The notes under the pieces were generated by a model. The model was not told where the DNA came from. It saw only the letters and a program-made list of their open reading frames with translations, and did not search any database. Positions 1 through 11,925 of a DNA stretch of 64,000 nucleotides are shown here, in pieces; position 1 is the first letter of the stretch, and every line of letters starts with the position of its first letter. The position numbers were made by a program, and so were the translations under genes. This DNA is from Macrobrachium rosenbergii (Eukaryota > Arthropoda > Malacostraca > Decapoda > Palaemonidae), in the NCBI RefSeq assembly GCF_040412425.1, contig NC_089795.1, positions 85,461,163 to 85,525,162 on the forward strand, written 5' to 3'.

Positions 1-149
1 TCTTAAATTAATTACTAAATGAATTTACTGTCCACGCTCTTAAATTAATTGCTAGATAAATTAACTGTCCACAAACTTACATTAACTACAATAAATTAGC
101 TGTACACTTTCTTAAACTAATTAAAATATTAATTGATTTCGCTCTTCAA

Positions 150-218
150 TTAATTACAAAATTGGGTTGAAAGCCATATCTATTTATTTTCTTTGATAAA
201 AATGTTGATGAAATTGGG

Positions 219-292
<74 letters not shown>

Positions 293-354
293 TTTTAAAA
301 GGGGTTGAAAGCTATTTTCATTTTTTTCCTTGATAAAAATATTGATGAAATCGG

Positions 355-427
<73 letters not shown>

Positions 428-430
428 AAA
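150..430. repeat. (TC)n tracts with duplicated spacer (spacer E)
   Basis: Two long TC tracts (about 221-289 and 357-425) are each preceded by a copy of the same ~65-bp spacer, recognisable by GGGTTGAAAGC, TTGATAAAAATNTTGATGAAAT and GGGACTC or GGGATTC. The same spacer occurs between TC tracts at 4.79-5.06 kb. The open frame here is only poly(Arg-Glu), read from GA on the minus strand, and is not a gene. Confidence 0.9.
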
Positions 431-610
431 ATAACTGATGGTGAGGGCGTGAACCGTACTTAGCATGGTATCGACAATTTCATCATCATGGCCCGCCATC
501 GACATCCATAATGACCACCATTATTTAGATTCATGCAGATATGGCCGTCATCATCTGCCTGAATGGAAAGTTATTTGACCGCTGCCAACTTCACTATCAT
601 TCATAAGTTG

Positions 611-611
<1 letters not shown>
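431..611. other. unique sequence between microsatellites
   Basis: About 180 bp without internal repetition, rich in ATC/CAT trinucleotides. I see no open frame with coding character and no regulatory signature. Confidence 0.5.
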
Positions 612-666
<55 letters not shown>

Positions 667-691
667 AAGACGAACCCTATTCATATGGAAC

Positions 692-760
<69 letters not shown>

Positions 761-777
761 AAGATTAATTATATGGA

Positions 778-837
<60 letters not shown>

Positions 838-862
838 TAGAAAATGAACACTGTTCATAGAA

Positions 863-934
<72 letters not shown>
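612..934. repeat. four (TTA)n tracts with repeated spacer
   Basis: Four TTA tracts (about 612-662, 692-757, 777-837, 864-934) are separated by ~25-30-bp spacers that are diverged copies of one another: TTCAGAAGANGAACCCTATT followed by CATATGGAA. The last spacer runs into a family C element. The array therefore looks like repeated copying of the junction between (TTA)n and the start of the element. Poly-Leu and poly-Ile frames here are artefacts. Confidence 0.9.
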
Positions 935-937
<3 letters not shown>

Positions 938-1200
938 AAGATGAACCCTATTCATATGTAACGGGCCCCCTAAAGGGGCCATTGACTTGAAATTCAAGCT
1001 TCCAAAGAATATGGTGTTAATGAGAAAGAAGTAACAGAAGGTAATTGGAAATACAGGAAGAAGAGATCACTTATTAAAACGAAAAAGTGAATGAACAAAT
1101 TGATAAATGAAAATAATATCAGTAAATGATTAAAATGCAAGAATTATATTAGGTTAGCAATGCATTGCATCTTCGCTTGAACTTCTGAAGTTCCGATTGC
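935..1200 (+). mobile_element. family C dispersed element, copy 1
   Basis: A ~265-bp sequence starts at TTCAGAAGATGAACCCTATT, directly after a TTA tract. It runs through GGGGCCATTGACTTGAAATT, CAAGCTTCCAAAGAATATGG and a 12-bp palindrome GCAATGCATTGC (1157-1168) to a GAACTTCTGAAGTTCC box. Copy 2 at 5392-5660 matches it over the same span, and a truncated minus copy lies at 39040-39131. It has no coding capacity. The constant (TTA)n at its left end suggests either a retroposon tail read in reverse or a preferred insertion site. Its class is not recognised. Confidence 0.7.
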
Positions 1201-1234
1201 ACAACATCCGCGTCATCGTCATCTCGGCTCACGG

Positions 1235-1256
1235 CTTTTTTTTTTTTTTTTTTTTT
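1235..1256. repeat. poly(T) run
   Basis: Roughly 20 T residues directly before the start of family B copy 1. Confidence 0.8.
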
Positions 1257-1680
1257 AGTTTTCTGTTGAAGGAAACTATTTTGCTGGTTTTGTCTGTCCT
1301 CACTTTTTTCGTCCGCACTTTTTCTGTCCGCCCTCAGATCTTAAAAACTGTTGAGGCTAGAGGGCTGCAAATTTGTATGTTGATCATCCACCCTACAATC
1401 ATCAAACATGCCAATTTGCAGCCCTCTAGCCTCAGTAGTTTTTATTTTATGTAACGTTAAAGTTAGCCATAATCGTGCTTCTGGCAGCCAGATAAGCTAG
1501 GCCACCACCGGGCCATGGTTAAAGTTCCGTTGGCCGCGGCTCATACAGCATTATACCCAGACCACCGAAAGATAGATCTGTTTTCGGTGGCCTTGATTAT
1601 ACGTTGTAGCGGCTGTACAGGAAACTCGATTGCACCGAGGAAACTTCGACGCATTTTTTACTTGTTTTTTATCACTTTCA
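1257..1680 (+). mobile_element. family B hairpin-rich element, copy 1 (near full length)
   Basis: A ~415-bp non-coding dispersed element built from successive inverted repeats. First is AGTTTTCT against GAAAACT-like arms at the 5' end. A long stem of ~33-nt arms follows (1352-1433), centred on GATCATCCACCCT and bounded by GAGGCTAGAGGGCTGCAA and its complement. Next is a stem around ACCACCGAAAGATAGATCTG against TTTCGGTGG. Last is a 3' stem GCGCCGAAG/CTTCGGCGC, mutated here. Between them lies a conserved block GGCCACCACCGGGCC. Five other copies occur in the window. The open frame at 1515-1697 recurs in other copies only because the element does. A non-autonomous foldback or MITE-like nature is an inference. 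Confidence 0.8.
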
Positions 1681-1699
1681 ACACTTTTTATTTTTAAAA

Positions 1700-1945
1700 A
1701 ATATATCGAAGAATTGTGCTTCTATTTTTTTGATGCGAGGAAAGACAAGACATAAGAGGATTCGATTCCTATTCCAGATGGGACCGAAGTCCTTATGCCA
1801 GTTGTTAATAGGATCGAATCCTTCCTTTCCCTAATTAGTGGAAGATTTGGGGACGGAATGCAGTTATGAGTTTGTCACATATTTCAGAAGTAAAGTATAT
1901 TAAGTGTTAAGAGACATAATGCTTGCAATATTGTCTGGTAATTGT
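1700..1945. other. unclassified sequence
   Basis: AT-rich sequence with a weak internal duplication: GATTCGATTCCTATTCC near 1759 and GGATCGAATCCTTCC near 1811. No coding signal. Confidence 0.4.
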
Positions 1946-1977
<32 letters not shown>

Positions 1978-2039
1978 GTTTAATTTTCATATATGGAAGT
2001 AAAGGTGAGGACTCTCCAGTGATATATATACTGTATATG

Positions 2040-2127
<88 letters not shown>

Positions 2128-2240
2128 CAGATAGATAGATAGAAGATAATAAGTACAGGAAAAAAGAATCATGGAAGGTGTTATTTCGATTATTTCATTA
2201 TTACAATGGTTCAGGGAAATAAAAATAAAAATATTATATA

Positions 2241-2288
<48 letters not shown>

Positions 2289-2290
2289 TG
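1946..2290. repeat. (TC)n and two (TA)n tracts
   Basis: TC tract about 1946-1973, TA tract about 2045-2120 followed by (GATA)n-like AGATAGATAGATAG, and a second TA tract about 2225-2285. The Tyr-Ile frames over them are not genes. Confidence 0.95.
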
Positions 2291-2905
<615 letters not shown>

Positions 2906-3138
2906 TATATAATACACATCTTTAATACTACTTTCTATGCATTTCTTGCTTATTTTCTTCTCTCCGTTTCTTCTTAGGTCTGTAGATGTTTGTTTTGGAA
3001 ATTAATGGGGCGTGTGGGTTCCTTCATACGAGTCTGCAATATTGGTCTATTTATAGTAATTAATGAAATATATCGTGACAGGGTGATACAATATCTATTG
3101 GCAATCGAACACTCGCTGAGATCCCCAGAACCTGTTAC

Positions 3139-3139
<1 letters not shown>

Positions 3140-3208
<69 letters not shown>

Positions 3209-3328
3209 GTTAATTGATCTCTTCTTACGCCACTACCCAATTTTCTGTTTTCTAACATATATATTTTTTCTAATACTCTGTAGATTTCAAAAGTGACCAA
3301 ATGTATTTACACTATACACATGCACGAA

Positions 3329-3406
<78 letters not shown>

Positions 3407-3444
3407 CAAAGGAGGCTACATTTATGTACACTACACACATGCAA

Positions 3445-3502
<58 letters not shown>
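3140..3502. repeat. three (TC)n tracts, two sharing a duplicated spacer
   Basis: TC tracts at about 3140-3205, 3333-3401 and 3450-3500. The segments before the second and third are copies of one ~40-bp spacer: ATGTATTTACACTATACACA with TGCACGAAA, and ATGTACACTACACACATGCA with AACAAA. The tract and its left flank were duplicated as one block. Confidence 0.9.
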
Positions 3503-3710
3503 AAAATCAATGGGCGAAAGCGAAGGTTTCTCGATCGACGATTCAAAGCGAGTCGTAAATCATTTTCTGATCTCTTTTGTAGAGAGAATTTCTCTCGTTC
3601 AAAACGAGTCTTTTATGCAAAGTATAACTGAGTTTTTTTTTGTAAGTTCTGAGAGCCCGAAGAGAGAGATATCTTGGAATTAACTTCAGTGTTCATTCAT
3701 CCCGTTACAG
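3503..3710. other. unique sequence
   Basis: No coding or repeat signal beyond short T runs. Confidence 0.4.
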
Positions 3711-3711
3711 G

Positions 3712-3982
3712 GGAGATTTATTTTGTAGTCTTTGAAATTTTTAAAACTTTTTTTTTTCAACGGATGAAGTATACATAAAATTTGTATTCGTTTATTCTCT
3801 TACGTGGATGATTTATTTTGTAGTCTTTGAAAGTTTTTCAAACCTTTTTTTTTTCACAGAAGACATATTATACGTGATAACATTAGTCATGTTTTCCCGA
3901 GTCCAAATTTTTTCAACCTTTTTTTTTCAACAGAGGACATTATACGTAGAAACATTAGTCATATTTTCCTGAGTCCTTATAA
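3712..3982 (+). repeat. imperfect tandem repeat, ~80-115 bp unit
   Basis: Three diverged units share GATTTATTTTGTAGTCTTTG, a CCTTTTTTTTTTCA block and AACATTAGTCAT with TTTTCC and GAGTCC. Confidence 0.7.
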
Positions 3983-4194
3983 TGATAGATAAAAAAAGAT
4001 AACATACGATGGCTGTTCAGTACTTATCCGTACGTTCTTGGGAACACGTTCACTAATGCAAATAATTACGGGTTTTTACAGTTTTTTCACTCGTATATAG
4101 GATATATTCCACACCTTAGTGGACACCAAACCTTTGGTGTGATGAAAGGTAGGGGAGATAAAGAATTCGATAATTAATAACATACCATGTCTTT

Positions 4195-4390
4195 TTGGCG
4201 TTGCAGAATCAGTGGTCTTGATGTAGAGGTTGAAAGTATATTGATATGATTGTGAAAAATCTGAAATCCAAATAAAATTCTGAAAAAAAATTGTATACTA
4301 TTTCTTTACACTGGCATTGCAAAATCAGCGGTCATGATGCGGACGTTAAAAAAAAAGGGTATTAAATCTGAGAAAATGTTAGAAATATAT
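4195..4390 (+). repeat. 115-bp imperfect direct duplication
   Basis: TTGCAGAATCAGTGGTCTTG (about 4201) and TTGCAAAATCAGCGGTCATG (about 4316) begin two similar segments 115 bp apart. Confidence 0.6.
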
Positions 4391-4709
4391 TCTGGGATAT
4401 CTGCTTTCTGGCTGGGTCAGAATTCGAAATATCTTTTTAAATATATCAAGTGAAAAATCTCGAATGGATAAGAAATCAGGAAGAGTCTACGAAAAGACGA
4501 CTTGAAATTCAGGAGAGGAAAAGTAGAGAGGAAAAATGCGGTACTAAACGACATGATGGAGAAAGGGGAGTTGATGTACAGTCAGGGGAGAAACCTTTCG
4601 TAAAAAAAGAAAGGTTCAAAAGAAAGTTCCAATATCGGAAGAAGCTACACCTGGGTTGGTAGGGAAAGTGATATAGGGAAAGACATCAAGTGACCGAACC
4701 TTCCGTGGA

Positions 4710-4713
<4 letters not shown>
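4391..4713. other. unique sequence with a short unassigned open frame
   Basis: A purine-rich stretch. A 70-codon frame (4450-4662) encodes a Lys/Glu/Arg-rich peptide with no recognised domain; its composition follows the purine bias, so I do not call it a gene. Confidence 0.3.
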
Positions 4714-4793
<80 letters not shown>

Positions 4794-4865
4794 TTGAAGA
4801 CTCTTCTTTTTAAATTCGAAAGCCATTTTATTACATTTTCTTCACAAAAATGTTGCTGACATCAG

Positions 4866-4938
<73 letters not shown>

Positions 4939-4996
4939 GTAAAAGGGTTGGAAATCCATTTTTATTACCTTCCCTTGATAAAAATGTTACGGAAAT

Positions 4997-5057
<61 letters not shown>
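4714..5057. repeat. (TC)n tracts with spacer E copies (second locus)
   Basis: TC tracts at about 4714-4789, 4869-4931 and 5003-5056. The two spacers between them are copies of the spacer E seen at 150-430, sharing GAAANCCATTTTNATTAC, CACAAAAATGTT or GATAAAAATGTT, and ATCAGGACTC or ATCAGAACTC. Confidence 0.9.
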
Positions 5058-5060
<3 letters not shown>

Positions 5061-5169
5061 TGAAGGTGTTCAGTTTTTTAACTCTGTTTATTGCATGACA
5101 TCATCATTTTTCAACATTTGCTAAGATTCACGGAATTAGTGTTTCAAAGGAAATTGTTTCCCAAGACTC

Positions 5170-5170
<1 letters not shown>

Positions 5171-5217
<47 letters not shown>

Positions 5218-5321
5218 GGGGAACTGGATGGAGGTCAGTTTATTCGTCCAGTGGCTGTGAAAATGGTAAATTTGTTTTAGTAAATCATGGTATCTCAACC
5301 ATATGTTAAATGTTTTTGAAC

Positions 5322-5385
<64 letters not shown>

Positions 5386-5394
5386 TATTATTAT
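5171..5394. repeat. (AAT)n and (ATT)n tracts
   Basis: AAT tract about 5171-5217 and ATT tract about 5321-5394, the latter abutting family C copy 2. Confidence 0.95.
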
Positions 5395-5660
5395 TCAGAA
5401 GATGAACCCTATTTATATGGAACAAGCCCACAGGGGCCATTGACTTGAAATTCAAGCTTCCAAAGAATATGGTGTTCATTTGAAAGAAGTAACAGAAAGT
5501 AACAGGAAATACAGGAAGAAGAGATCAGTTATCATAAAAAAAATAAACACATAGATAGAAATATAAGTAAATCATTAAATTAAAATACAATGAGAATTGT
5601 TTTAGGGTAGCAATGCATTGCATCTTCGCCTGAACTTTGAGGTTCCAGTTGCTCTTTTCT
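5392..5660 (+). mobile_element. family C dispersed element, copy 2
   Basis: Same sequence order as copy 1. It begins TTCAGAAGATGAACCCTATT after an ATT tract, has the palindrome GCAATGCATTGC at 5610-5621, and ends near GAGGTTCCAGTTGC. Differences from copy 1 are scattered substitutions and small indels, so the copies are old. Confidence 0.75.
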
Positions 5661-5945
5661 CTGAGTATACAAATACCTCTTAAACACTTGGAAGTGAAAA
5701 CACTTGATTCGTCTGTTTTATAGTTTCAAGAGAGATTTATGAAGAAAATAAATAAAATTTACTTGTAAATGTGCAGTTTAGCTTCGTGCCGTACAACCCG
5801 CCATCAGCGTTCTCCCCTCCGAGAACCCCGTAGAAAATCTTCGTAACTTTTCGGAGATTCTTTCGTGAAATGGGGGGCGCACGCCTTTGGCTATTGAGGC
5901 CCTGTACGTAATGGCTTGTAATCTAGCTTGAATTCCAAACATACT
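5661..5945. other. unique sequence, moderately GC-rich
   Basis: Contains a CpG-bearing stretch about 5785-5905 with short inverted segments (CTCCGAGAAC and TTTTCGGAGATTC). No open frame of note. Confidence 0.35.
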
Positions 5946-6300
<355 letters not shown>

Positions 6301-6560
6301 GAGATAAGTATATTGAAAATGTGTTCCATAAGTATGTCACGCATTATTTTATAACTGGATAAAAAGAACCTTTGACCAATAAAAGATTTAGAAACCAGTT
6401 ATTGGTTTCTTGCAAACCCAGATTAAATTTGTAAATTTTATAATAAAGGATTTAATAAGATGAAAAAAAAATGACCTACCTGTAAATAGCTGCCATTCAT
6501 TCTTGCCAGAGGCCGATTGTTTATTAATTCTGATATTTGATAAGTTTAACAGAGTTTGAT
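6301..6560. other. unique AT-rich sequence
   Basis: No coding or repeat signal recognised. Confidence 0.4.
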
Positions 6561-6574
6561 CTACAACTGTCTAA

Positions 6575-6870
6575 CACCGTAGGGGCTAGTGCCGTCAGTG
6601 CACCTCACGTGGTACACTGTAGGCATTACTTAAGGGTGTTTGCAGCCTCCCTTCGGCCCCTAGATGCAACCTCTTTCACTCCTTTTACTGTACCTCCGTT
6701 TATATTCTCTTTCTTCCATCTGACCTTCCACCCTCTCTAACAATTGTTTCAAAGTGCAACTACGAGGTTTTCCTCCTGTTAAATTTTTCAAACTTTACTG
6801 TCAATTTCCGTTTCAGCGCTGGATGACCTCATAGGTCCCAGCGCTTGGCCTTTGGCCTAAATTCCATATT
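6575..6870 (+). mobile_element. family A SINE-like retroposon, copy 1, with 14-bp target duplication
   Basis: A ~296-bp non-coding element. The family 5' part carries a hairpin CAGTGCACC/GGTGCACTG (mutated here). The middle has TGCAACNNCTTTCANTCC, TTCCATCTNACTTTCCACCC and GTGCAACTGCGAGGTTTTCC. The 3' part has a hairpin AGCGCT-GACC/GGTC-AGCGCT followed by TTGGCCTTTGGCCTAAATTC. The element is flanked by CTACAACTGTCTAA at 6561-6574 and 6871-6884, a 14-bp direct repeat. That is direct evidence of a retroposition-type insertion. Nine copies are seen in the window. Assignment as SINE rather than LINE 3' end is an inference from length and lack of coding. Confidence 0.85.
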
Positions 6871-6884
6871 CTACAACTGTCTAA

Positions 6885-7778
6885 GTTTGTAAAGGGATTA
6901 TAGTTTTATACGAAATAAAGTTATGTGTTGTTGTTATCGAGGAACTCATCTACATTATCCAGAAACCTAATAAATATACCCAGCTGTTATGCAACAGCTC
7001 ATTAACCTCGTACCTGAAATGACGAAAGGTTTGCAGCCATGTAAATGCTGTCCTTGTAGGTCTTGCATAATTGCGATTTTGGAAAAAAAAGGAATTAGCG
7101 ATTAGGTTTAGTAGCTGCACGTTATTATCATATAGGTTTTCTCGGGTAATTCGACATTGATTGCTGTGATGATTAACAATTACCTGACGTCACGGTGACC
7201 GGGGTCACTGAGTATTTCAGTTTTCGTATGTTAGTGCTGTGTGTAAATTGTGGGATGTTAGAGAAAGTTTAACAGTTCACAGTAGACTAGTTGCCACATC
7301 ATAATTAAATTAATCTTCTTTTAACGTGCTTTTTTCCCATTTGTATGGGGTAAGCACGGTGCCTTCTTTTGAAGGACTTTGAATTGGATTTTGGGGTAGA
7401 CTTTGCAGTCTCGATCGGCTGCCCTGCTTGTCATTGCTTATAGATCCCGGTAGCGTACTGTATGTACATGTATTGCACCAGTCACCAGAGCCCTTTCTCC
7501 CAGCAGCGAGGAGTCGTTGCGCGGTTAGGTCGACAGTCGAGACGTGTGAGGTGTCTGTTATGTTTTTAGAAGATGTCGGAGTGGCTTTGTTTGTGTGTGT
7601 ATTAGTCCGTAACACCCAATTGCTTTTAAGCAAACGTTCATGCGAAATATTGTTAAGTGAAAGATATTAGCTGTATTGTGAAAAAGAAAGTATTTGGTTT
7701 CTTAGCGGCATTTGACTTATCTCGCTCGATAATCATTCTCCAAGACATATACCATAGGCTTGATATTGCTTATGTAAT
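6885..7778. other. unique sequence between retroposons
   Basis: About 900 bp without tandem repeats. Two overlapping antisense frames (7310-7633 minus, 107 codons; 7428-7670 plus, 80 codons) have no recognised motif. With both strands open over the same bases, neither can be supported as a gene. Confidence 0.35.
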
Positions 7779-7794
7779 TTCCAATAAGTGGAAG

Positions 7795-8112
7795 TTTCCG
7801 TAGGGGTTTAGTGCCATCAATGCGCCTCATGCGGTGCACTGTAGGCATTGCGTAATGTCCACTGCAGCGTCCCTTTAGTCCCTAACTGCAACTCCTTTCA
7901 TTTTCATTCCGCGTACCTCCGTTCATATTCTCTTCCTTCGATCTTACTTTCCTCAACCCTATCCTAACAGTTGTTTCGTAGTGCAACTGCGAGGTTTTCT
8001 TCCTGTTACACCTGTCAAACCTTTTTTTCTCTCGATTTTCCTTTCAGCGCAGAATGACCTCGTAGGTCCAAGCGCTTGGCCTCTGGCTTAAATTTTAAAT
8101 TTTATACTCCAA
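7795..8112 (+). mobile_element. family A retroposon, copy 2, with 16-bp target duplication
   Basis: Full-length member starting at TTCCGTAGGGGTTTAGTGCC and ending past GCGCTTGGCCTCTGGCTTAA. Flanks are TTCCAATAAGTGGAAG (7779-7794) and TTCCAATATGTGGAAG (8113-8128), one mismatch in 16, as expected of a diverged target-site duplication. Confidence 0.85.
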
Positions 8113-8128
8113 TTCCAATATGTGGAAG

Positions 8129-9381
8129 GTCTGAAGCTTACATTGGATCCTTCCGAGTTGTTCATTGGCTAAATAATACGACGTCTTTGTGGTTTAGATT
8201 TTTAGAAGTAGCTGTGTGTGTGTGCCTTCTAAGGGTGTTAGTACCAGCCATCATATTTTAAAGAGAGTTGATCGGCCAAACGTTCCCTCTTCATGTTTTC
8301 AAGCAGCTGCTAAATGACTACGAAATATTCCAGTTTATTTTGGGCGCATATTTGAGCTTGATTATTACCAAAATCAGAAAATGTGTTGAGATAAATTTTT
8401 AGACGAGTGTATGCGCGGACGGCGTCAAAGAAGCAGTGCACTGGAGCGAGTAGAATGCGCCTACACCAGGAACATTTTGAAGACCGGCGTCCTTGATCGA
8501 CGAGACGAAAATATTGATATTCGTCGCCGAAAGAGGATCCTTAATGAAAAATCTTTGCACTGGAGCATATGCTATTGGATTCCGGTTCATGTTTGCGTAG
8601 GGCCCCCGCGTCGGGAGATAAATATGTTTCGAAATGAAAAATGGAGATGAATGCGCTTCTCTCGATATGGCGATCAGGCGCGGCGTTATGGAAAAGGGAT
8701 TTGGAATGTGTCTTGGTAATGGAGGTTTGATGTATGTTTGAGCGGATTTTACAAATAGCTTTTGGTGTGCTTATCGGATTGGCATGTGCGTTGAAGATGT
8801 AAAGGTAGTATTTTGATTTAAAAGGGATTTTAATGATTAATTACTCCGAATATGATAAATATGCTCAATAAAATTATCACCCATAGCTTCACATCCACAT
8901 ATAATACACAGATTATAATGCTTAAGGAGACCGGAGCTGGTAATTAGTTACAACATATTTAATAAAATTATCACCCGTATCTTGGCATACACACATATCT
9001 TCGTGATAAATCCTTAATAAAATATTACTAATGAATTAATGTTTCTATTGCAAAGACAGATTTGCTTCCAGACCCTAGTACTGACACGCAACAATGCTTC
9101 CGTTTTGGAAATACACTATTTACCCTTCGGTTAAAAACTTCTTTTATCATGTTTCAGTTTCGAAAGTATTGATCTTTCTTAAGAACTTTTGTTATCCGAA
9201 ATTTCTCGATGAAAGTTCGTTTTCAAACCCGGCTACGATGGGTCGTAAAGGTAGAATGTATAATAGCCAAAAGCCATTTGATGGTTAAGGGTGAATAATG
9301 CAAAACGAAATAGGTTATTCTAGAGAGGAAATTAGATCGGTGATGATGAAACGATGGGTGAAATTTCAATTTGAGGAACAA

Positions 9382-9386
<5 letters not shown>
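8129..9386. other. unique sequence with an unassigned open frame and a 92-bp duplication
   Basis: 8400-8720 is the most CpG-rich part. It holds a 79-codon frame (8411-8650, plus; Arg-rich, no known domain) and an opposing minus frame, so coding is unproven. At 8869 and 8961 CAATAAAATTATCACCC and TAATAAAATTATCACCC begin an old 92-bp direct duplication. The rest shows nothing. Confidence 0.3.
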
Positions 9387-9455
<69 letters not shown>

Positions 9456-9509
9456 CATGTTATGTGGTCAGAACTAATGCCAACCTTTTCAACCCTACTT
9501 AAGGAACAT

Positions 9510-9540
<31 letters not shown>

Positions 9541-9547
9541 AAGAAGA

Positions 9548-9594
<47 letters not shown>

Positions 9595-9646
9595 TATGTT
9601 GTCAGAACTAATGCCCACCTTTTAAGCCCTGCTTAAGCAACATTAA

Positions 9647-9677
<31 letters not shown>

Positions 9678-9960
9678 AAGAAGAAGGAGGAGGAAGGAGG
9701 AGGAGGAGGAGGAGGAGGAGGAGGGAGGAGGAGGAGGAGGGAGGAGGAGGAGGAGGAGGAGGAGGAGGAGGACCCTACTTAAGCAACATTAATAAGAAGA
9801 AGAAGAAGAAGAAGGAGGAGGAGGAGGAGGAGGAGTTGGAGGAGGAGGAGGAGAGAGAGAGAGTGAGAGGTTGTATGTAAGTATGTGGTCAGAACCCACC
9901 TTTTAAACCCTACTTGAGCAGCATTAATAAGAAGAAGAAAAAGGAGAGAGAGAGAGAATT
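9387..9960 (+). repeat. compound (GA)n/(GAA)n/(GGA)n block amplified with a ~50-bp spacer
   Basis: Four copies of a spacer (about 9460, 9596, 9773, 9887) contain GTCAGAACTAATGCC, ACCTTTTAANCCCTACTTAA and GCAACATTAATAAG. Each is followed by GAA, then GGA and/or GA tracts; the third copy keeps only the end of the spacer. Confidence 0.9.
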
Positions 9961-10145
9961 ACGAAATAGTAAACATTTATATAAACCTTCCTTTTTTAAT
10001 CGGATTTTATAGCCTTCAATGCTTCAGAATCGCCGATGACTTTGTTCTTGTGACTCCAGTCTAATTAGGATTGAATGTTTATTTTTATTCGTGGTCACAC
10101 TCTCTTAAATTTTTATTTGTGCTTGTATAGTACACTGAATTTGAA

Positions 10146-10148
<3 letters not shown>
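9961..10148. other. unique sequence
   Basis: Short AT-rich stretch with no signal. Confidence 0.4.
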
Positions 10149-10202
<54 letters not shown>

Positions 10203-10293
10203 TCTTCTTCTTCTTCTTCTTCTTAATTCTTCTTTATTAATTATTTGCTGAATCATTCATGACCACATATTTACTGAATCATGTGTGTTTATG

Positions 10294-10381
<88 letters not shown>

Positions 10382-10386
10382 TTTTT
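10149..10386. repeat. (TC)n, (TTC)n, (TA)n and poly(T)
   Basis: TC tract about 10149-10199 passing into TTC to 10224; TA tract about 10303-10364 passing into a T run 10365-10386. Confidence 0.95.
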
Positions 10387-10547
10387 CCCACCGTAGATCA
10401 TTCCCACTTGTGGGGGAGGGGTCTTCTTCATAAGATATTAGCCTTCTGCTTATGAACATTTCGGCGTTATTTGGTGGTCGCCAATCCACGTATTGACCGG
10501 ACCCGAAGCTGACTTCCCTGATTGGACCACCAGCGATTGTAGCCATT
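10387..10547. other. unique CG-containing segment with open minus frame
   Basis: The minus frame over 10387-10546 is open for ~54 codons before running into the poly(T)/(TA) tract. It has a mixed amino-acid composition (begins MATIAGGPIREVSFGSG), but no domain or splice-site context was recognised. It is as likely chance as coding. Confidence 0.25.
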
Positions 10548-11104
10548 CAACCATTTGATTCGCAATTCGATGTATAACCTGGCCATTTGTTTTCTAGATT
10601 GTTCAAGATTCGCTATTCGTTGTATAATCAGTCCGTTTACTTTCTTGCTTGTTCACGATTCGCTATTCGTTGTATAACCAGTCCGTTTACTTTCTAGACT
10701 GTTTAGGATTCGAATAACAAGGCTGGTTTTTTCTAGATGGTTCAGGATTCGCGATTCATCGTATAACCGTCAGGCCTTTTATTGTCTAGATCATTTAGGA
10801 TTCGCGATTCGTTGTGTATAATTTGGCCTTTTGTATTCTAGATCGTTCAGGATTCGCGATTCGTTGTGTAACCAGGTCGTTTATTTCCCAGGTCGTTCAG
10901 GATTGGCGATTCGTTGTACAATCATACAGTTTATTTGATTTTCTAGATTGTTCAGGATTCGAATGATGCGCCTTTTATTTTCTAGAATGTTCTGGGTATT
11001 TATACCGGCGCCGTTTATTTTCTAGATAGTTCAGGATTCGAATACCGGCACCGTTTATTGTCTAGAATACTGTAGATCGTTGAGGATTCGTGATTCGTCG
11101 TGTA
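10548..11104 (+). repeat. ~58-61-bp minisatellite, about 9 diverged units
   Basis: Each unit contains GTTCAGGATTCGCGATTCGT, TGTATAACC or a variant, and a GTTTATTTTCTAGAT block, with indels between units. The last unit leads directly into the 18-bp array. Confidence 0.8.
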
Positions 11105-11925
11105 ACCATCCCATTTACTTTCTAGATCCCATTTACTTTCTAGATGCCATTTGCTTTCTAGATGCCATTTACGTTCTAGATCCCATTTACTTTCTAGATG
11201 CCATTTACTTTCTGGATGCCATTTACTATCTAGATGCCATTTACTTTCTAGATGCCATTTACTTTCTAGATGCCATTTACTTTCTAGATCCCATTTACTT
11301 CTAGATCCTATTTACTCTTTAGATCCCATTTAATTTCTAGATCCCATTGACTTTCTAGATCCCATTTACTTCTAGATCCTATTTGCTTTCTAGGTCCCAT
11401 CTACTTTCTAGATCCTATTTAATTTCTAGATCCTATTTAATTTCTAGATCCCATTTACTTCCTAGATCCCATTTACTCTCTAGATCCCATTTACGTTCTA
11501 GATCCTATTTACTTCTAGATCCCATTTACTTTCTAGATCCCATTTACGTTCTATATCCCGTTTCTTCCTAGATCCCATTTAACCATTTTACTGTAGATCC
11601 TAGTTACTTTCTAGATCCGATTTACTTTCTAGATCCCATTTACTTCTAGATCCCATTTACTTTCTAGAGCCCATTTACTTATAGAGCCTATTTAATTTCT
11701 AGATCCCATTTACTCTCTAGATCCTATTTACGTTCTAGATCCCATTTAAGTTCTAGATCCCATTTACTTTCTAAATCCCATTTATTTCTAGATCCTATTT
11801 ACTTTTACATCCCATTTACTTACTATCTAGATCCCATTTACTTTCTAGATCCCATTTACGTTCTAGATCCCATTTAATTTCTAGATACCATTTACGTTCT
11901 AGATCCCATTTACTTTCTAGATCGT
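11105..11925 (+). repeat. 18-bp minisatellite, about 45 units
   Basis: Unit TTTCTAGATCCCATTTAC with one-base length variants and C/G changes at the ATCCC/ATGCC position. XbaI-type TCTAGA recurs in most units. Eighteen bases is six codons, so long in-frame Tyr-Phe-Leu-Asp-Ala/Pro-Ile frames exist; they are by-products of the array. Confidence 0.95.

Noticed and set aside
146..505. Poly(Arg-Glu) minus frame, and similar Ser-Leu, Tyr-Ile, Thr-His, poly-Leu and poly-Asn frames throughout the window
   Set aside because: Direct translations of TC/GA, TA, CA, TTA and AAT microsatellites.
1515..1697. Frame beginning MVKV..AAHTALY, seen again at 27687-27893 (minus)
   Set aside because: Recurs only because it lies within family B elements; it includes hairpin arms and is broken in the other copies.
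6575..6870. tRNA or 5S rRNA gene within family A
   Set aside because: I looked for A/B box words and a cloverleaf in the 5' part. GTTAGTGCCG and AAGGTTCTTTGC are only weak partial matches, so no RNA gene is called.
11080..11571. Hexapeptide repeat frames (Tyr-Phe-Leu-Asp-Ala-Ile)
   Set aside because: Product of an 18-bp minisatellite; the other plus frame is open as well, and it begins and ends inside repeat sequence.
10548..11925. CRISPR-like regular repeats
   Set aside because: Units are directly adjacent without unique spacers, repeats are diverged, no cas genes, and the DNA is eukaryotic. The same holds for the other minisatellites.
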